This document shows, in pieces, positions 1 to 7,137 of a stretch of DNA of 61,951 nt (the stretch's first letter is position 1; the number at the start of each line of letters is the position of its first letter). Below the pieces are notes generated by a model. The model had not been told where the DNA came from. It did no database searches and saw nothing but the letters and a program-made list of their open reading frames with translations. The DNA is taken from NCBI RefSeq assembly GCF_000333015.1, contig NZ_BANT01000023.1, forward strand, positions 1 through 61,951, written 5' to 3'. Source of the stretch: Gordonia hirsuta DSM 44140 = NBRC 16056. GTDB taxonomy: Bacteria; Actinomycetota; Actinomycetes; Mycobacteriales; Mycobacteriaceae. The position numbers and the translations under genes are program-made.

Positions 1-47
1 CTGGATACGGCAGGGCAGGCAGACGTCGAGCAACTGCACCGGGACGG

Positions 48-368
48 TCACCGCCCCGTCTCGATGGGCTTGCCCGCAGCCTCCCAGGCGACCATGCCAC
101 CGCTGACGCAGACACCGTCGATCCCGCGCTGCGCGAAGTACGAAAGCAGGCGGAACGAGCGCCCACTGGTCCGGCAGATCACCAACAGGTCGCAGTCCAG
201 ATCGATCTCGTCGACCCGGGCGGGCACATCGTCGAGAGGCATGTGCAGTGCACCGCGAACATGGCCCGACTCCCACTCGTCGTCTTCGCGGATGTCCAGA
301 AGAATCTGATCGGTCACCGCGGTGAAGTCGTCGGGCAGCGCGGTGACGTCGATCTGCTCGATATCCAT
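48..368 (-). CDS. Single-domain rhodanese-like sulfurtransferase
   Basis: This 106-aa protein is one rhodanese domain, a fold that carries sulfur as a persulfide on a catalytic cysteine. The active-site loop CRTSGRS, with Cys about residue 70, has the CxxxxR pattern. The fold landmarks LLDIREDDEWESGHVRGALHMPL and VCVSGGMVAWEAAGKPIE are both present in order. The ATG at 368 is chosen because GGAG lies 9 nt upstream; an ATG at 383 is possible. A longer open frame to 617 would run into the DnaA-box region and is unlikely to be used. Its substrate cannot be told. The 47 bases to its left show no recognisable gene. Confidence 0.85.
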   Translation of the reverse strand: MDIEQIDVTALPDDFTAVTDQILLDIREDDEWESGHVRGALHMPLDDVPARVDEIDLDCDLLVICRTSGRSFRLLSYFAQRGIDGVCVSGGMVAWEAAGKPIETGR

Positions 369-857
369 ACTCACGATCTCCATATTCCCACAGACTGCGG
401 TGCACGTGCCCGGCTTGGTCGCCCACCGCCGACTCCCCTGCCGATGGTGGCCGGCCGGCACGTACCACAGCCGACGCCGAGTCCCCACTGCAGCGGCCCG
501 TCCGGGCCCCGGAGAGTTATCCACACCGCCGGTGCACAACAGTTGTCCACATAACCCCCATAGGGGCGGGTCCACTGTGGACAATCCTGTGGATTTGTGG
601 ACAAAAATCGAGGTCACTCGGCAAATAGTGACGGTATCCTCACGTTTTACGACGGAATTGTGCCGCCGTCCACCTGCGCGTCACCTTCTATTTTGCCGAT
701 GAACAAGCGCTCACTGCGCTATCCCCACTGTGGACAACGTGTGGACAACACGCCGCGCGACACTCTCAAGTTGACCTTTCGAGTTGCGCCGGCCGGTGTC
801 ATCCGAGCGGTGGACACCGCGGCGGTCCCGAGAACGACGGGCCGGCGGCGACGGGTG
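369..857. other. Non-coding region with a cluster of DnaA boxes
   Basis: No credible gene lies in these 489 bases. They contain six nonamers matching the DnaA box: TTATCCACA at 517-525 and TTGTCCACA at 543-551 on the plus strand, and TGTGGACAA at 576-584, 596-604, 729-737 and 740-748 for the minus strand. A weaker TGTGGATTT is at 588-596. Between the two box groups is a stretch (about 600-710) visibly richer in A+T than its surroundings. It holds a GTCACT/AGTGAC inverted repeat at 613-632. The layout resembles an actinobacterial oriC, but neither dnaA nor dnaN is adjacent. A DnaA-titrating or regulatory site is the more cautious reading. Confidence 0.75.
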
Positions 858-1934
858 TCAGCGAGCGCAGAAATCAGCGAGTCGAGCGGCCTCGCGTTCC
901 ACCTCGGCACGCTCGCGCGGCTGCAGATCCACCGTCTCGGTCAGGTCGACCGCGCCGTCGCGCAGACGCCACGTCCCGGCCAGCCGCCCGTCGACGAGCA
1001 CCCCGCCCGGGGCAGGTCCGGCGGCGCAGTCGGCACGACGGCCCTGCCGATCACGCACCCGGCCGCGATCGGCTCCGCTGAAGATCTCGTCGCCCGGCGC
1101 GAGGAACCGGACCGGCGCCGCCAGCTCCGCATCGGCGATCGGCAGACCGTCCAGGTCGTACAGTTCCTGGCCGTCGGGTCCGACGAGCCTAGCCAGCTCC
1201 CATTCGGCTTCCATCGCCTCCAGGAGGCGCGCCGTTCCGGCAAGACCGCACCATCGGGTCACCGCAGCGGCCGACGACGGTCCGAAGCCGCGCAGGTACA
1301 TGCGGATCAGATCGCGGTGCGCCTCGGCCCCGGTGACCGCGGGCTCCCCGGCGCCGATCCATTCGTCGAGAAGTCCGTACCCCGGCTGCTGATCACCTGC
1401 CTGCCGGTCATCCGGCCGCTGCCCCGGCGGCCGGATCCGCACCAGCGGCGAACCGGTCTCGACCACCTCCAGCAGAGTGCGAACCGGTATCTGCGGCCAC
1501 GTCCGGGACAGTTCGGCCCGCACCACCGCGCCGGGAACGCCGGCGCGGTGGCCGGTGAGCAGTCCGGTGGCCACCGCGAGGATCTGTGCACGGTCCACTC
1601 CCGGGGGCAGCGACGCAGCACGGCGGCTCGCCGTCACTGCCGGTTGCACCGCCTGCCGGATCCAGCGCGCATCCAGCCCGTCCATGACGAAGACCGCACC
1701 CCGGTGCAGCACCATCTCGACCACCTCCCGGGCGGTCAGCAGAGAGTCCAGCTCGTCCGGGTCGAAGCCATCGATCCGGGCGAAAAGTGCCTGCACCGGC
1801 GAACCGGAATCGCCGGCGGGCAGTCCGACGCAGCGGTCGATCACCTCGATGGCATCCTCATCGACGCGTTCGAGCAGATGCTGGCGCTGCAGCAGCGTCC
1901 GATTCCACTGGCCGGCGGTGAGCCTGGCGGACAC
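858..1934 (-). CDS. Winged-helix DNA-binding protein, AlkZ/YcaQ-like (HTH_42)
   Basis: The 358-aa product matches the actinobacterial winged-helix family related to AlkZ/YcaQ, glycosylases that unhook DNA crosslinks. Visible hallmarks are the N-terminal LTAGQWNRTLLQRQHLLER, the segment FDPDELDSLLTAREVV followed by VLHRGAVFVMDG, and the helical YLRGFGPSSAAAVTRWCGL about residues 212-230. The C-terminal region contains GVLVDGRLAGTWRLRDG, typical of the family. It starts with GTG 8 bases after the msrA stop, so it is probably cotranscribed and translated with msrA. Enzymatic activity is not established for most members of this branch, so a glycosylase role is inferred only. Confidence 0.75.
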   Translation of the reverse strand: MSARLTAGQWNRTLLQRQHLLERVDEDAIEVIDRCVGLPAGDSGSPVQALFARIDGFDPDELDSLLTAREVVEMVLHRGAVFVMDGLDARWIRQAVQPAVTASRRAASLPPGVDRAQILAVATGLLTGHRAGVPGAVVRAELSRTWPQIPVRTLLEVVETGSPLVRIRPPGQRPDDRQAGDQQPGYGLLDEWIGAGEPAVTGAEAHRDLIRMYLRGFGPSSAAAVTRWCGLAGTARLLEAMEAEWELARLVGPDGQELYDLDGLPIADAELAAPVRFLAPGDEIFSGADRGRVRDRQGRRADCAAGPAPGGVLVDGRLAGTWRLRDGAVDLTETVDLQPRERAEVEREAARLADFCAR

Positions 1935-1942
1935 GGGCGCAA

Positions 1943-2662
1943 TCAGTCCCGGGCCGGGAAGGTCAACCCGGTCGCGGCATGGCAGCGGTAGCCGTTCGGA
2001 TTCTTGTGCAGGTACTGCTGGTGCACCGGTTCGGCGTAGTAGAAGCGGCCCGCCCCGGCCGCCGACAGTTCACTGATCTCGGTGGTCACCGGCCCGTAAC
2101 CCGCCTCGGCCAGCACCGGCGCGAATCGGGCGGCCGCCTGCGCGGCCTGCTCGGTGTCGGAGGCACTGAAGGTGTAGATCGCCGACCGGTACTGGGTGCC
2201 GATGTCGTTGCCCTGCCGCATCTCCTGCGTCGGGTCGTGGGAGGTGAAGAACACCGCGAGGATCTGCTCCAGGCTCACCTGCGCGGGATCGAACACCACC
2301 AGGACCGCCTCGGTGTGGCCGGTCCGGGCGGTGCACACCTCCTCGTAACTGGGGTTCGGGGTGTACCCGCCGGCGTAGCCCACCGCCGTGCTGACGACAC
2401 CGGGCAGCTGCCAGAAGATCTCTTCGACGCCCCAGAAGCAGCCGCCGGCCAGCACGACCGCGTCCAGCGCATCGTCCCACCCGCCGATCCCGCCGGGTGT
2501 GTAGTCGCCCTCGGGCGAGACGACCCCCCGCAGCGGCCGGCCGAGCACCCCGTGCTCCGGCGGCAGCGGCATCTCCTCGTCGCGCCCCGGCAACGCCTCC
2601 GCGGGGTCGATCATCACGCGCTTGACGTCGGCGGCGGCCATGATTCGATCGAAGAGACTCAT
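1943..2662 (-). CDS. msrA: Peptide methionine (S)-S-oxide reductase MsrA
   Basis: This 239-aa enzyme reduces methionine-S-sulfoxide in proteins and free methionine, repairing oxidative damage. The catalytic motif GCFWGVEE with the nucleophilic Cys is at about residues 75-82. Further family blocks are GYAGG, YEEVCTARTGHTE, HDPTQ and QYRSAI. Near the C-terminus, QQYLHKNPNGYRC ends in a second Cys that could resolve the disulfide. An N-terminal extension of about 65 residues precedes the MsrA core, as is common in actinobacteria. The ATG at 2662 follows GGAGGC, so the longer frame to 2758 is not used. The AlkZ-like gene follows after 8 bases. Its nearness to superoxide dismutase suits an oxidative-stress role. 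Confidence 0.93.
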   Translation of the reverse strand: MSLFDRIMAAADVKRVMIDPAEALPGRDEEMPLPPEHGVLGRPLRGVVSPEGDYTPGGIGGWDDALDAVVLAGGCFWGVEEIFWQLPGVVSTAVGYAGGYTPNPSYEEVCTARTGHTEAVLVVFDPAQVSLEQILAVFFTSHDPTQEMRQGNDIGTQYRSAIYTFSASDTEQAAQAAARFAPVLAEAGYGPVTTEISELSAAGAGRFYYAEPVHQQYLHKNPNGYRCHAATGLTFPARD

Positions 2663-2777
2663 GCCTCCAGGGTACGGCGCCGGGGCGATTGGCTCGACCG
2701 TCGCCGACGCAGTAGGGTGACGCCCATACTGCAGGGTGTGATCTAGGGCACCCCGCACTGGCCCGGGGAGGGACGGG

Positions 2778-2930
2778 ATGACCAGCGATCGCCAGTTCGT
2801 GACCAGTTCTCCGAACGTGACACGACACTCGGAGTCCTGGCCGATCTACAACGTGCGCACCCAGTGCGCGGCCATCGCCGTGACCATCCTGGTGATCGTC
2901 GCCGCGATCGTGCTGATCCTCGTTCTCTGA
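2778..2930 (+). CDS. 50-aa single-pass membrane protein
   Basis: A short gene with an ATG at 2778 preceded by the strong ribosome-binding stretch GGGGAGGGACGG. The product has a polar N-terminus of about 30 residues including NVRTQC. It ends in one hydrophobic helix, about residues 31-50 ([20 protein letters not shown]), so it should sit in the membrane with the N-terminus in the cytoplasm or as a tail-anchored protein. I do not recognise a family. A possible promoter is TTGGCT near 2690 with TAGGGT about 18 bases later. It sits between divergent msrA and the downstream superoxide dismutase gene and may belong to the same stress response. Confidence 0.6.
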   Translation: MTSDRQFVTSSPNVTRHSESWPIYNVRTQCAAIAVTILVIVAAIVLILVL

Positions 2931-3046
2931 CGCCGGCCTTCCATCAGCCCCCGCCCCGCCGCCGACGCACCCTTGCGCTCCGGGGTCCGGTGGCGCAGGG
3001 TAGAAATTGGATCGAGTACGAAGAATCACTGATGAGAGGATCGACC

Positions 3047-3673
3047 GTGGCTGTCTACACCCTGCCCGACCTGGATTATGACTACGGCGCTCTGGAGCCG
3101 CATATCTCCGGCAAGATCATGGAGCTGCACCATGACAAGCACCACGCCGCATACGTAGCCGGTGCCAACACCGCCCTGGAGAAGATGGAAGAGGCCCGCG
3201 ATGCCGGCGATATCGCCGGGAAGGTCTTCGGCCTCAGCGCCAACCTGGGCTTCCACCTGGGTGGTCACACCAACCACTCCATCTTCTGGAAGAACCTGTC
3301 GCCCAACGGCGGCGGCGAGCCCGAAGGTGACCTGAAGGACGCGATCGACCGCGACTTCGGCGGCTTCGACAAGTTCAAGGCGCACTTCACCGCCGCAGCC
3401 ACCACCCTGCAGGGCAGCGGCTGGGCCATCCTCGGCTACGACACCATCGGCAAGCGCCTGGTGATTGAGCAGCTGACCGACCAGAGCGGCAACACCTCGG
3501 CCGCGCTGATCCCGGTGGTCATGCTCGATATGTGGGAGCACGCCTTCTACCTGGACTACCAGAACGTCAAGCCCGACTACGTCAAGGCTTGGTGGAACGT
3601 CGTCAACTGGGAGGACGCCGCCGCTCGCTACGGCCGCGCCACCGCCGCCGACGGGCTGATCGTCCCGGCGTGA
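3047..3673 (+). CDS. sodA: Superoxide dismutase, Fe/Mn family
   Basis: The 208-aa enzyme converts superoxide to hydrogen peroxide and oxygen. Metal ligands of the family are visible: His in ELHHDKHH (about residue 29), His in [13 protein letters not shown] (about 76), and Asp and His in [13 protein letters not shown] (about 160-168). Start and order of motifs closely follow mycobacterial SodA ([20 protein letters not shown]). The GTG at 3047 is chosen because AGAGGA lies 7 nt upstream; an ATG at 3031 would add five residues. No signal peptide is visible. Whether it uses Mn or Fe cannot be decided by eye, but the neighbouring Mn-type ABC importer favours manganese. It converges on that transporter, with a shared hairpin between them. 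Confidence 0.94.
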   Translation: MAVYTLPDLDYDYGALEPHISGKIMELHHDKHHAAYVAGANTALEKMEEARDAGDIAGKVFGLSANLGFHLGGHTNHSIFWKNLSPNGGGEPEGDLKDAIDRDFGGFDKFKAHFTAAATTLQGSGWAILGYDTIGKRLVIEQLTDQSGNTSAALIPVVMLDMWEHAFYLDYQNVKPDYVKAWWNVVNWEDAAARYGRATAADGLIVPA

Positions 3674-3727
3674 TCGTCTCCACCGGATCGGACGGGTAGA
3701 TCCTGATCCGCGTGAACCAGGTGTGAA

Positions 3728-3764
3728 CGACGGCGCTCACTTCCCCGCGGAGTGGGCGCCGTCG
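3728..3764. terminator. Hairpin between convergent sodA and the metal-permease gene
   Basis: A 14-bp stem (CGACGGCGCTCACT at 3728-3741, partner at 3751-3764, one G-T wobble) closes a 9-nt loop. It overlaps the last codons of the permease gene and sits about 55 bases after the sodA stop, so it could end transcription from both sides. There is no long U tract, which is usual in actinobacteria. Confidence 0.6.
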
Positions 3765-4630
3765 CGCATCGGTGCGGCGGCGCCGCGGCCGCGCAACCCG
3801 GACACGACGATCCCGTGGCGCGGTGCGAACAGGTACACCAGCGCGAATCCGATCCCCTGGACCAGCACGATCATGCCGCCCGGCGAGGTGTCCCAGTAGT
3901 AGGAGATGTAGAGCCCCAGGACCGCACATGCCGCCGAGAACACCGGTGCGATCACCAGCATCCGGCCGAAGCGGTCGGTGAGCAGGTACGCGGTGGTGCC
4001 CGGGATGATCAGCATGGCCACCACCAGCACCACCCCGACCACCTGCAGGGCGGTCACCGCGGTGAAGGCCAGCAGTGTCAGCAGCAGCGCGCCCAGCCGG
4101 CGGGGGTTCAGCCCGATCGCGTACGCCTGGGTCGGATCGAAGGCGAACAGCGTCAGATCGCGGCGCTTGAGCACCACCACCACCGCCACCACCGCACCGA
4201 GCACCGCGATCTGCAGCAGATCGGTTCGCGAGACCCCGAGCAGATTGCCGAACACGATGTGGTTCAGATCGGTGTGGCTCGGCACCGTCGAGATAAGGAC
4301 CAGACCCAGGGCGAACAACGTGGTGAACACGATCCCGATCGCCGCATCCTCTTTGACCCGGCCGCCGTCGCGGACCGCACCGATCAGCGCGACGGCCAGC
4401 AGACCGAAGGTCACCGCGCCCACCGCGAACGGCCAGCCCAGCAGGTAGGCCAGCACCACCCCCGGCAAAACCGCGTGGGAGACGGCGTCGCCCATCAACG
4501 ACCAGCCGATGAGCACCAGCCAGCACGACAGCAGGGCGCACACGATCGAGGAGATCAGGGCTGCCCCCAGGGCGCGGACCATGAAGGCGTAGTCGAAGGG
4601 TTCGAGCAGCAGGTTCACGATCGCCGACAT
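3737..4630 (-). CDS. Mn/Zn/Fe ABC transporter permease
   Basis: A 297-aa integral membrane protein of the ABC-3 family (MntB/ZnuB/TroC). About eight hydrophobic segments are visible, starting with ALGAALISSIVCALLSCWLVLIGWSL. The conserved segment SLMGDAVSHAVLPGVVLAYLLG is the family signature. The block VVGVVLVVAMLIIPGTTAYLLT about residues 205-230 is the typical ATPase-contact region. The ATG at 4630 follows AGGGAGGA and starts one base after the ATPase stop codon, so the two are translationally coupled. It is last in the three-gene importer operon (binding protein, ATPase, permease). Confidence 0.9.
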   Translation of the reverse strand: MSAIVNLLLEPFDYAFMVRALGAALISSIVCALLSCWLVLIGWSLMGDAVSHAVLPGVVLAYLLGWPFAVGAVTFGLLAVALIGAVRDGGRVKEDAAIGIVFTTLFALGLVLISTVPSHTDLNHIVFGNLLGVSRTDLLQIAVLGAVVAVVVVLKRRDLTLFAFDPTQAYAIGLNPRRLGALLLTLLAFTAVTALQVVGVVLVVAMLIIPGTTAYLLTDRFGRMLVIAPVFSAACAVLGLYISYYWDTSPGGMIVLVQGIGFALVYLFAPRHGIVVSGLRGRGAAAPMRDGAHSAGK

Positions 4631-4631
4631 C

Positions 4632-5381
4632 TCAGTCCTCCCTGTCGTGGGCGAGCGGGTCGACACCGAAGGCACGGATCAGGTTCTCGGTGGTGATCAC
4701 CGCCTCGGGTGGCCCCTGGGCGATCACCCGGCGCTGCAGCAGGACGGTCTCGTCGGCCAGGCGCGGCAGGGCCTGCAGGTCGTGGGTGGAGACCAGCACC
4801 GTGGCACCGGCCCGCGCGCGCTCGGTCAGCACCTCGGTGATGGTGGCCTCGGTGCGCTTGTCCACGCCCGCGAAGGGTTCGTCGAGCAGCAGGATCGAGG
4901 CGCCCTGGGCCAGGCCCCGGGCGACGAAGACCCGTTTGCGCTGTCCGCCGGACAGGTCCCCGATCTGGCGGCCGGCCAGGTCCGTCAACTCGACCCGGGC
5001 CAGCGCCTCCTCGACCGCCGCCTGATCGTTCCGGCCGGGACGCCGCAGAAAGCCCATCCGGCCGTAGCGGCCGGTCATCACCACCTCGCGCACAGAGATC
5101 GGGAATGCCCAGTCGATCGCTTCGGACTGCGGGACGTAGCTGATCTGCCCGGTCTTGCGGGCTCGTTCGGCGGGTTCGCCCAGCACCCGGATCCGGCCGC
5201 TGTCCGGCGTGACCAGACCCATGATCGATTTGAACAGGGTCGACTTACCCGAGCCGTTCATGCCGACCAGCCCACAGACCCGTCCCGGGTACAGCGCCAG
5301 CCGGGTGTTGGTCAGGGCCGGTACCCGCCCGTAGCGGACGGTGATGTCGTCGATGTCGACCGTGGGTGCGTCCCGGCTCAT
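4632..5381 (-). CDS. Metal ABC transporter ATP-binding protein
   Basis: The 249-aa ATPase powers the adjoining metal permease. It has Walker A GMNGSGKST (about residues 40-48), Q-loop region SYVPQSEAIDWAFP, signature LSGGQRKRV (about 143), Walker B ILLLDEPFAG (about 160) and switch histidine in VSTHD. The phrase PQSEAIDWAFPISV is characteristic of manganese/iron-type (MntA/SitB) ATPases. The start ATG overlaps the binding-protein stop by 4 bp, indicating coupled translation. Zinc transport is less likely given the binding-protein ligands next door. Confidence 0.92.
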   Translation of the reverse strand: MSRDAPTVDIDDITVRYGRVPALTNTRLALYPGRVCGLVGMNGSGKSTLFKSIMGLVTPDSGRIRVLGEPAERARKTGQISYVPQSEAIDWAFPISVREVVMTGRYGRMGFLRRPGRNDQAAVEEALARVELTDLAGRQIGDLSGGQRKRVFVARGLAQGASILLLDEPFAGVDKRTEATITEVLTERARAGATVLVSTHDLQALPRLADETVLLQRRVIAQGPPEAVITTENLIRAFGVDPLAHDRED

Positions 5382-6295
5382 CGGCGGTCCCCGGTGAGGC
5401 CGTCGACGATGAGCTCGGTGTCGTGGCGAAGCAGGTCCAGATAGGTCGGCACCGGTCCCCCGGCGGCCGAGAGCGAGTCGACGTAGAGCGTCCCGCCGAA
5501 TCTGGCGTCGGTGGCCGAGACGATCTGGCGCATCGGCGCATCGGAGACGGTCGATTCGCAGAAGACCGCGGGGACGTCGTTCTTCCGGACGAAGTCGATG
5601 GTGCCGGCCATCTGCGCCGGTGTGGCCTGCGCCTCGGCGTTGACCGGCCAGATGTAACTCTCGGTCAGTCCGGTATCGCGCGCCAGATACGAGAAGGCGC
5701 CCTCGCAGGTGACCAGGGCCCGCTGGTGCGCGGGCAGGTCCCCGAGCGCGTCGGTGAGTTCACCGCGGACCGCGCGCAGCTGCTCCTTGTACGCCTCGCC
5801 GTTGGCGGCGAACTCGGCGGCTCCGTCCGGATCCAGGTCGCTGAAGGCCCGCACCAGATTGTCGACGTAGATCTCGGCGCTGCGCGGACTCATCCACGCG
5901 TGCGGATTGGGTTTGCCCGCATAGGCCTCGGCGGCGATGTCGATCGGCTCGACCCCGTCGCTGGCGACCACATGCGGTACGTCCAGATCGGCGACGAACC
6001 GGCCGAACCAGGCCTCCAGATTCATCCCGTTCTCGATGATCAGATCGGCCTTCGCGGCCCGGCGCACATCCGCCGGGGTCGGCTCGTAGCCGTGGATCTC
6101 CGCCCCCGGTTTGGTCAGCGACTCCACGGTGAGGCGGTCGCCGGCCACATTCTGGCCGATATCGGCGAGCACGGTGAAGGTGGCGAGCACCCGCGGGCGC
6201 CCGTCGGCGGCGTCGCCGCGGTCGCAGCCGCTCAACGCCGGTACGACGAGGAGCAGCAGGACGGCCAGGAGGGCGGCAGGCGCAGTTTTCGGCAC
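5378..6295 (-). CDS. Metal-binding lipoprotein of a Mn/Fe-type ABC importer
   Basis: A 305-aa cluster A-I (ZnuA/PsaA/MntC family) solute-binding lipoprotein. A signal peptide ends in the lipobox LSGC, Cys about residue 24. Likely metal ligands are His in EIHGYEPTP, His in NPHAWMSP, Glu in TCEGAFSYL and Asp in TLYVDSLS. The His-His-Glu-Asp set is the one seen in Mn/Fe-binding members, and the His-rich loop of zinc types is missing. It starts with GTG and lacks a clear ribosome-binding site, so it may be leaderless. A palindrome lies 9-31 bases upstream. It is the first gene of the importer operon, with a 4-bp overlap into the ATPase. Confidence 0.9.
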   Translation of the reverse strand: MPKTAPAALLAVLLLLVVPALSGCDRGDAADGRPRVLATFTVLADIGQNVAGDRLTVESLTKPGAEIHGYEPTPADVRRAAKADLIIENGMNLEAWFGRFVADLDVPHVVASDGVEPIDIAAEAYAGKPNPHAWMSPRSAEIYVDNLVRAFSDLDPDGAAEFAANGEAYKEQLRAVRGELTDALGDLPAHQRALVTCEGAFSYLARDTGLTESYIWPVNAEAQATPAQMAGTIDFVRKNDVPAVFCESTVSDAPMRQIVSATDARFGGTLYVDSLSAAGGPVPTYLDLLRHDTELIVDGLTGDRR

Positions 6296-6303
6296 ATCTA
6301 CTT

Positions 6304-6326
6304 TTTAGTTCGGGTGACCGAATAAA
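6304..6326. promoter_or_regulatory. Candidate metal-regulator operator
   Basis: An inverted repeat, TTCGG-GTGA-CCGAA at 6309-6322, is flanked by TTTAG on one side and TAAAT on the other. It lies just upstream of the importer operon. Size and A/T-rich ends resemble DtxR/MntR-type operators, but it does not match the IdeR consensus. The regulator is not in the window. Confidence 0.4.
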
Positions 6327-6384
6327 TGCAAGAGGGTTCTCCTAAACCCCTGGTCGGGCCCGCGACCGCAGCCTGCGGTCCCGG

Positions 6385-7137
6385 CTACAGCAGGATGGTC
6401 AGCGCGATGGCGCCGCCACAGGCCAGAACCGTCAGGCCCAGAGCGATCCAGTCGGCCCGCCCCGGTCGCGAGGGATAGGCGGTGAGCCGGCCGGTGCCGC
6501 CGCGCGCGGTGATCGCCTCACCCATCTCTGCGGCCCGCCGCATCGCCGAACTCATCGCGGCCACCACCATGTCGATCAGCGTCATCTCCGCCGACGGGTG
6601 TCCGGAACCGGCGCGCGAGGACGGCCGCAGCCGGTAGGAGGCCCGCAGCAGACGCATCTCCTCCATCAGCAGCGGCAGCCCGCGCAGCGACAGCGCGATG
6701 CACACCGCCCATTCCTCGACCGGCATCCGCAGCAGTTTCAGCGGTGCCAGCAGCCGGGCGATCGCCGGAGCGATCTCGGCCATCGGCGTGGTCCAGACCA
6801 CCAGGATGCTCATCGCCAGCACGATCAGGCCCAGGGCCGTGCCGCGCATGAAGATCAGCACCCCATCGATGCCCGAGGACAAGGCGGTGATGCCGGCCCC
6901 CAGGGCGATCAGTCCCCAGAACCACCACGGCGGCCGCGGCAGGGCGCCGAGCGGGATTCCCGCGAGCAGCGCGAAGACCAGCACGAACACCGCCACGAAG
7001 GCGAGGCTCGGCCACGTAGGCAGCACCCAGGTCATCAGGCCCAGCACCAGGACGATGAGCAGTTTGGTGCCCGCCCAGAGCTGGTGGACCACCGAGTCGC
7101 CGGGCAGCTGGCGCAGGGGCGGGGTCCGCAGGGTCAT
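6385..7137 (-). CDS. ECF transporter transmembrane subunit EcfT (CbiQ family)
   Basis: A 250-aa membrane protein of the energy-coupling-factor type. Several hydrophobic helices lie in the first 120 residues (LLIVLVLGLMTWVLPTWPSL and following). Coupling helices follow, with LSLRGLPLLMEEMRLLRASYRLR and the EcfT motif EAITARGG near residue 210, which contacts the ATPases. The start overlaps the stop of the upstream fused ATPase gene by 4 bp. With that protein it makes a complete importer for an unknown vitamin or metal; the pair recalls M. tuberculosis Rv2325c/Rv2326c. No riboswitch that would name the substrate was recognised. Confidence 0.85.
   Translation of the reverse strand: MTLRTPPLRQLPGDSVVHQLWAGTKLLIVLVLGLMTWVLPTWPSLAFVAVFVLVFALLAGIPLGALPRPPWWFWGLIALGAGITALSSGIDGVLIFMRGTALGLIVLAMSILVVWTTPMAEIAPAIARLLAPLKLLRMPVEEWAVCIALSLRGLPLLMEEMRLLRASYRLRPSSRAGSGHPSAEMTLIDMVVAAMSSAMRRAAEMGEAITARGGTGRLTAYPSRPGRADWIALGLTVLACGGAIALTILL

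Noticed and set aside
369..857. Naming the DnaA-box cluster as the chromosome origin outright
   Set aside because: dnaA and dnaN are not adjacent, and the fhaA-pknA block suggests that the usual origin lies to the right of the window.
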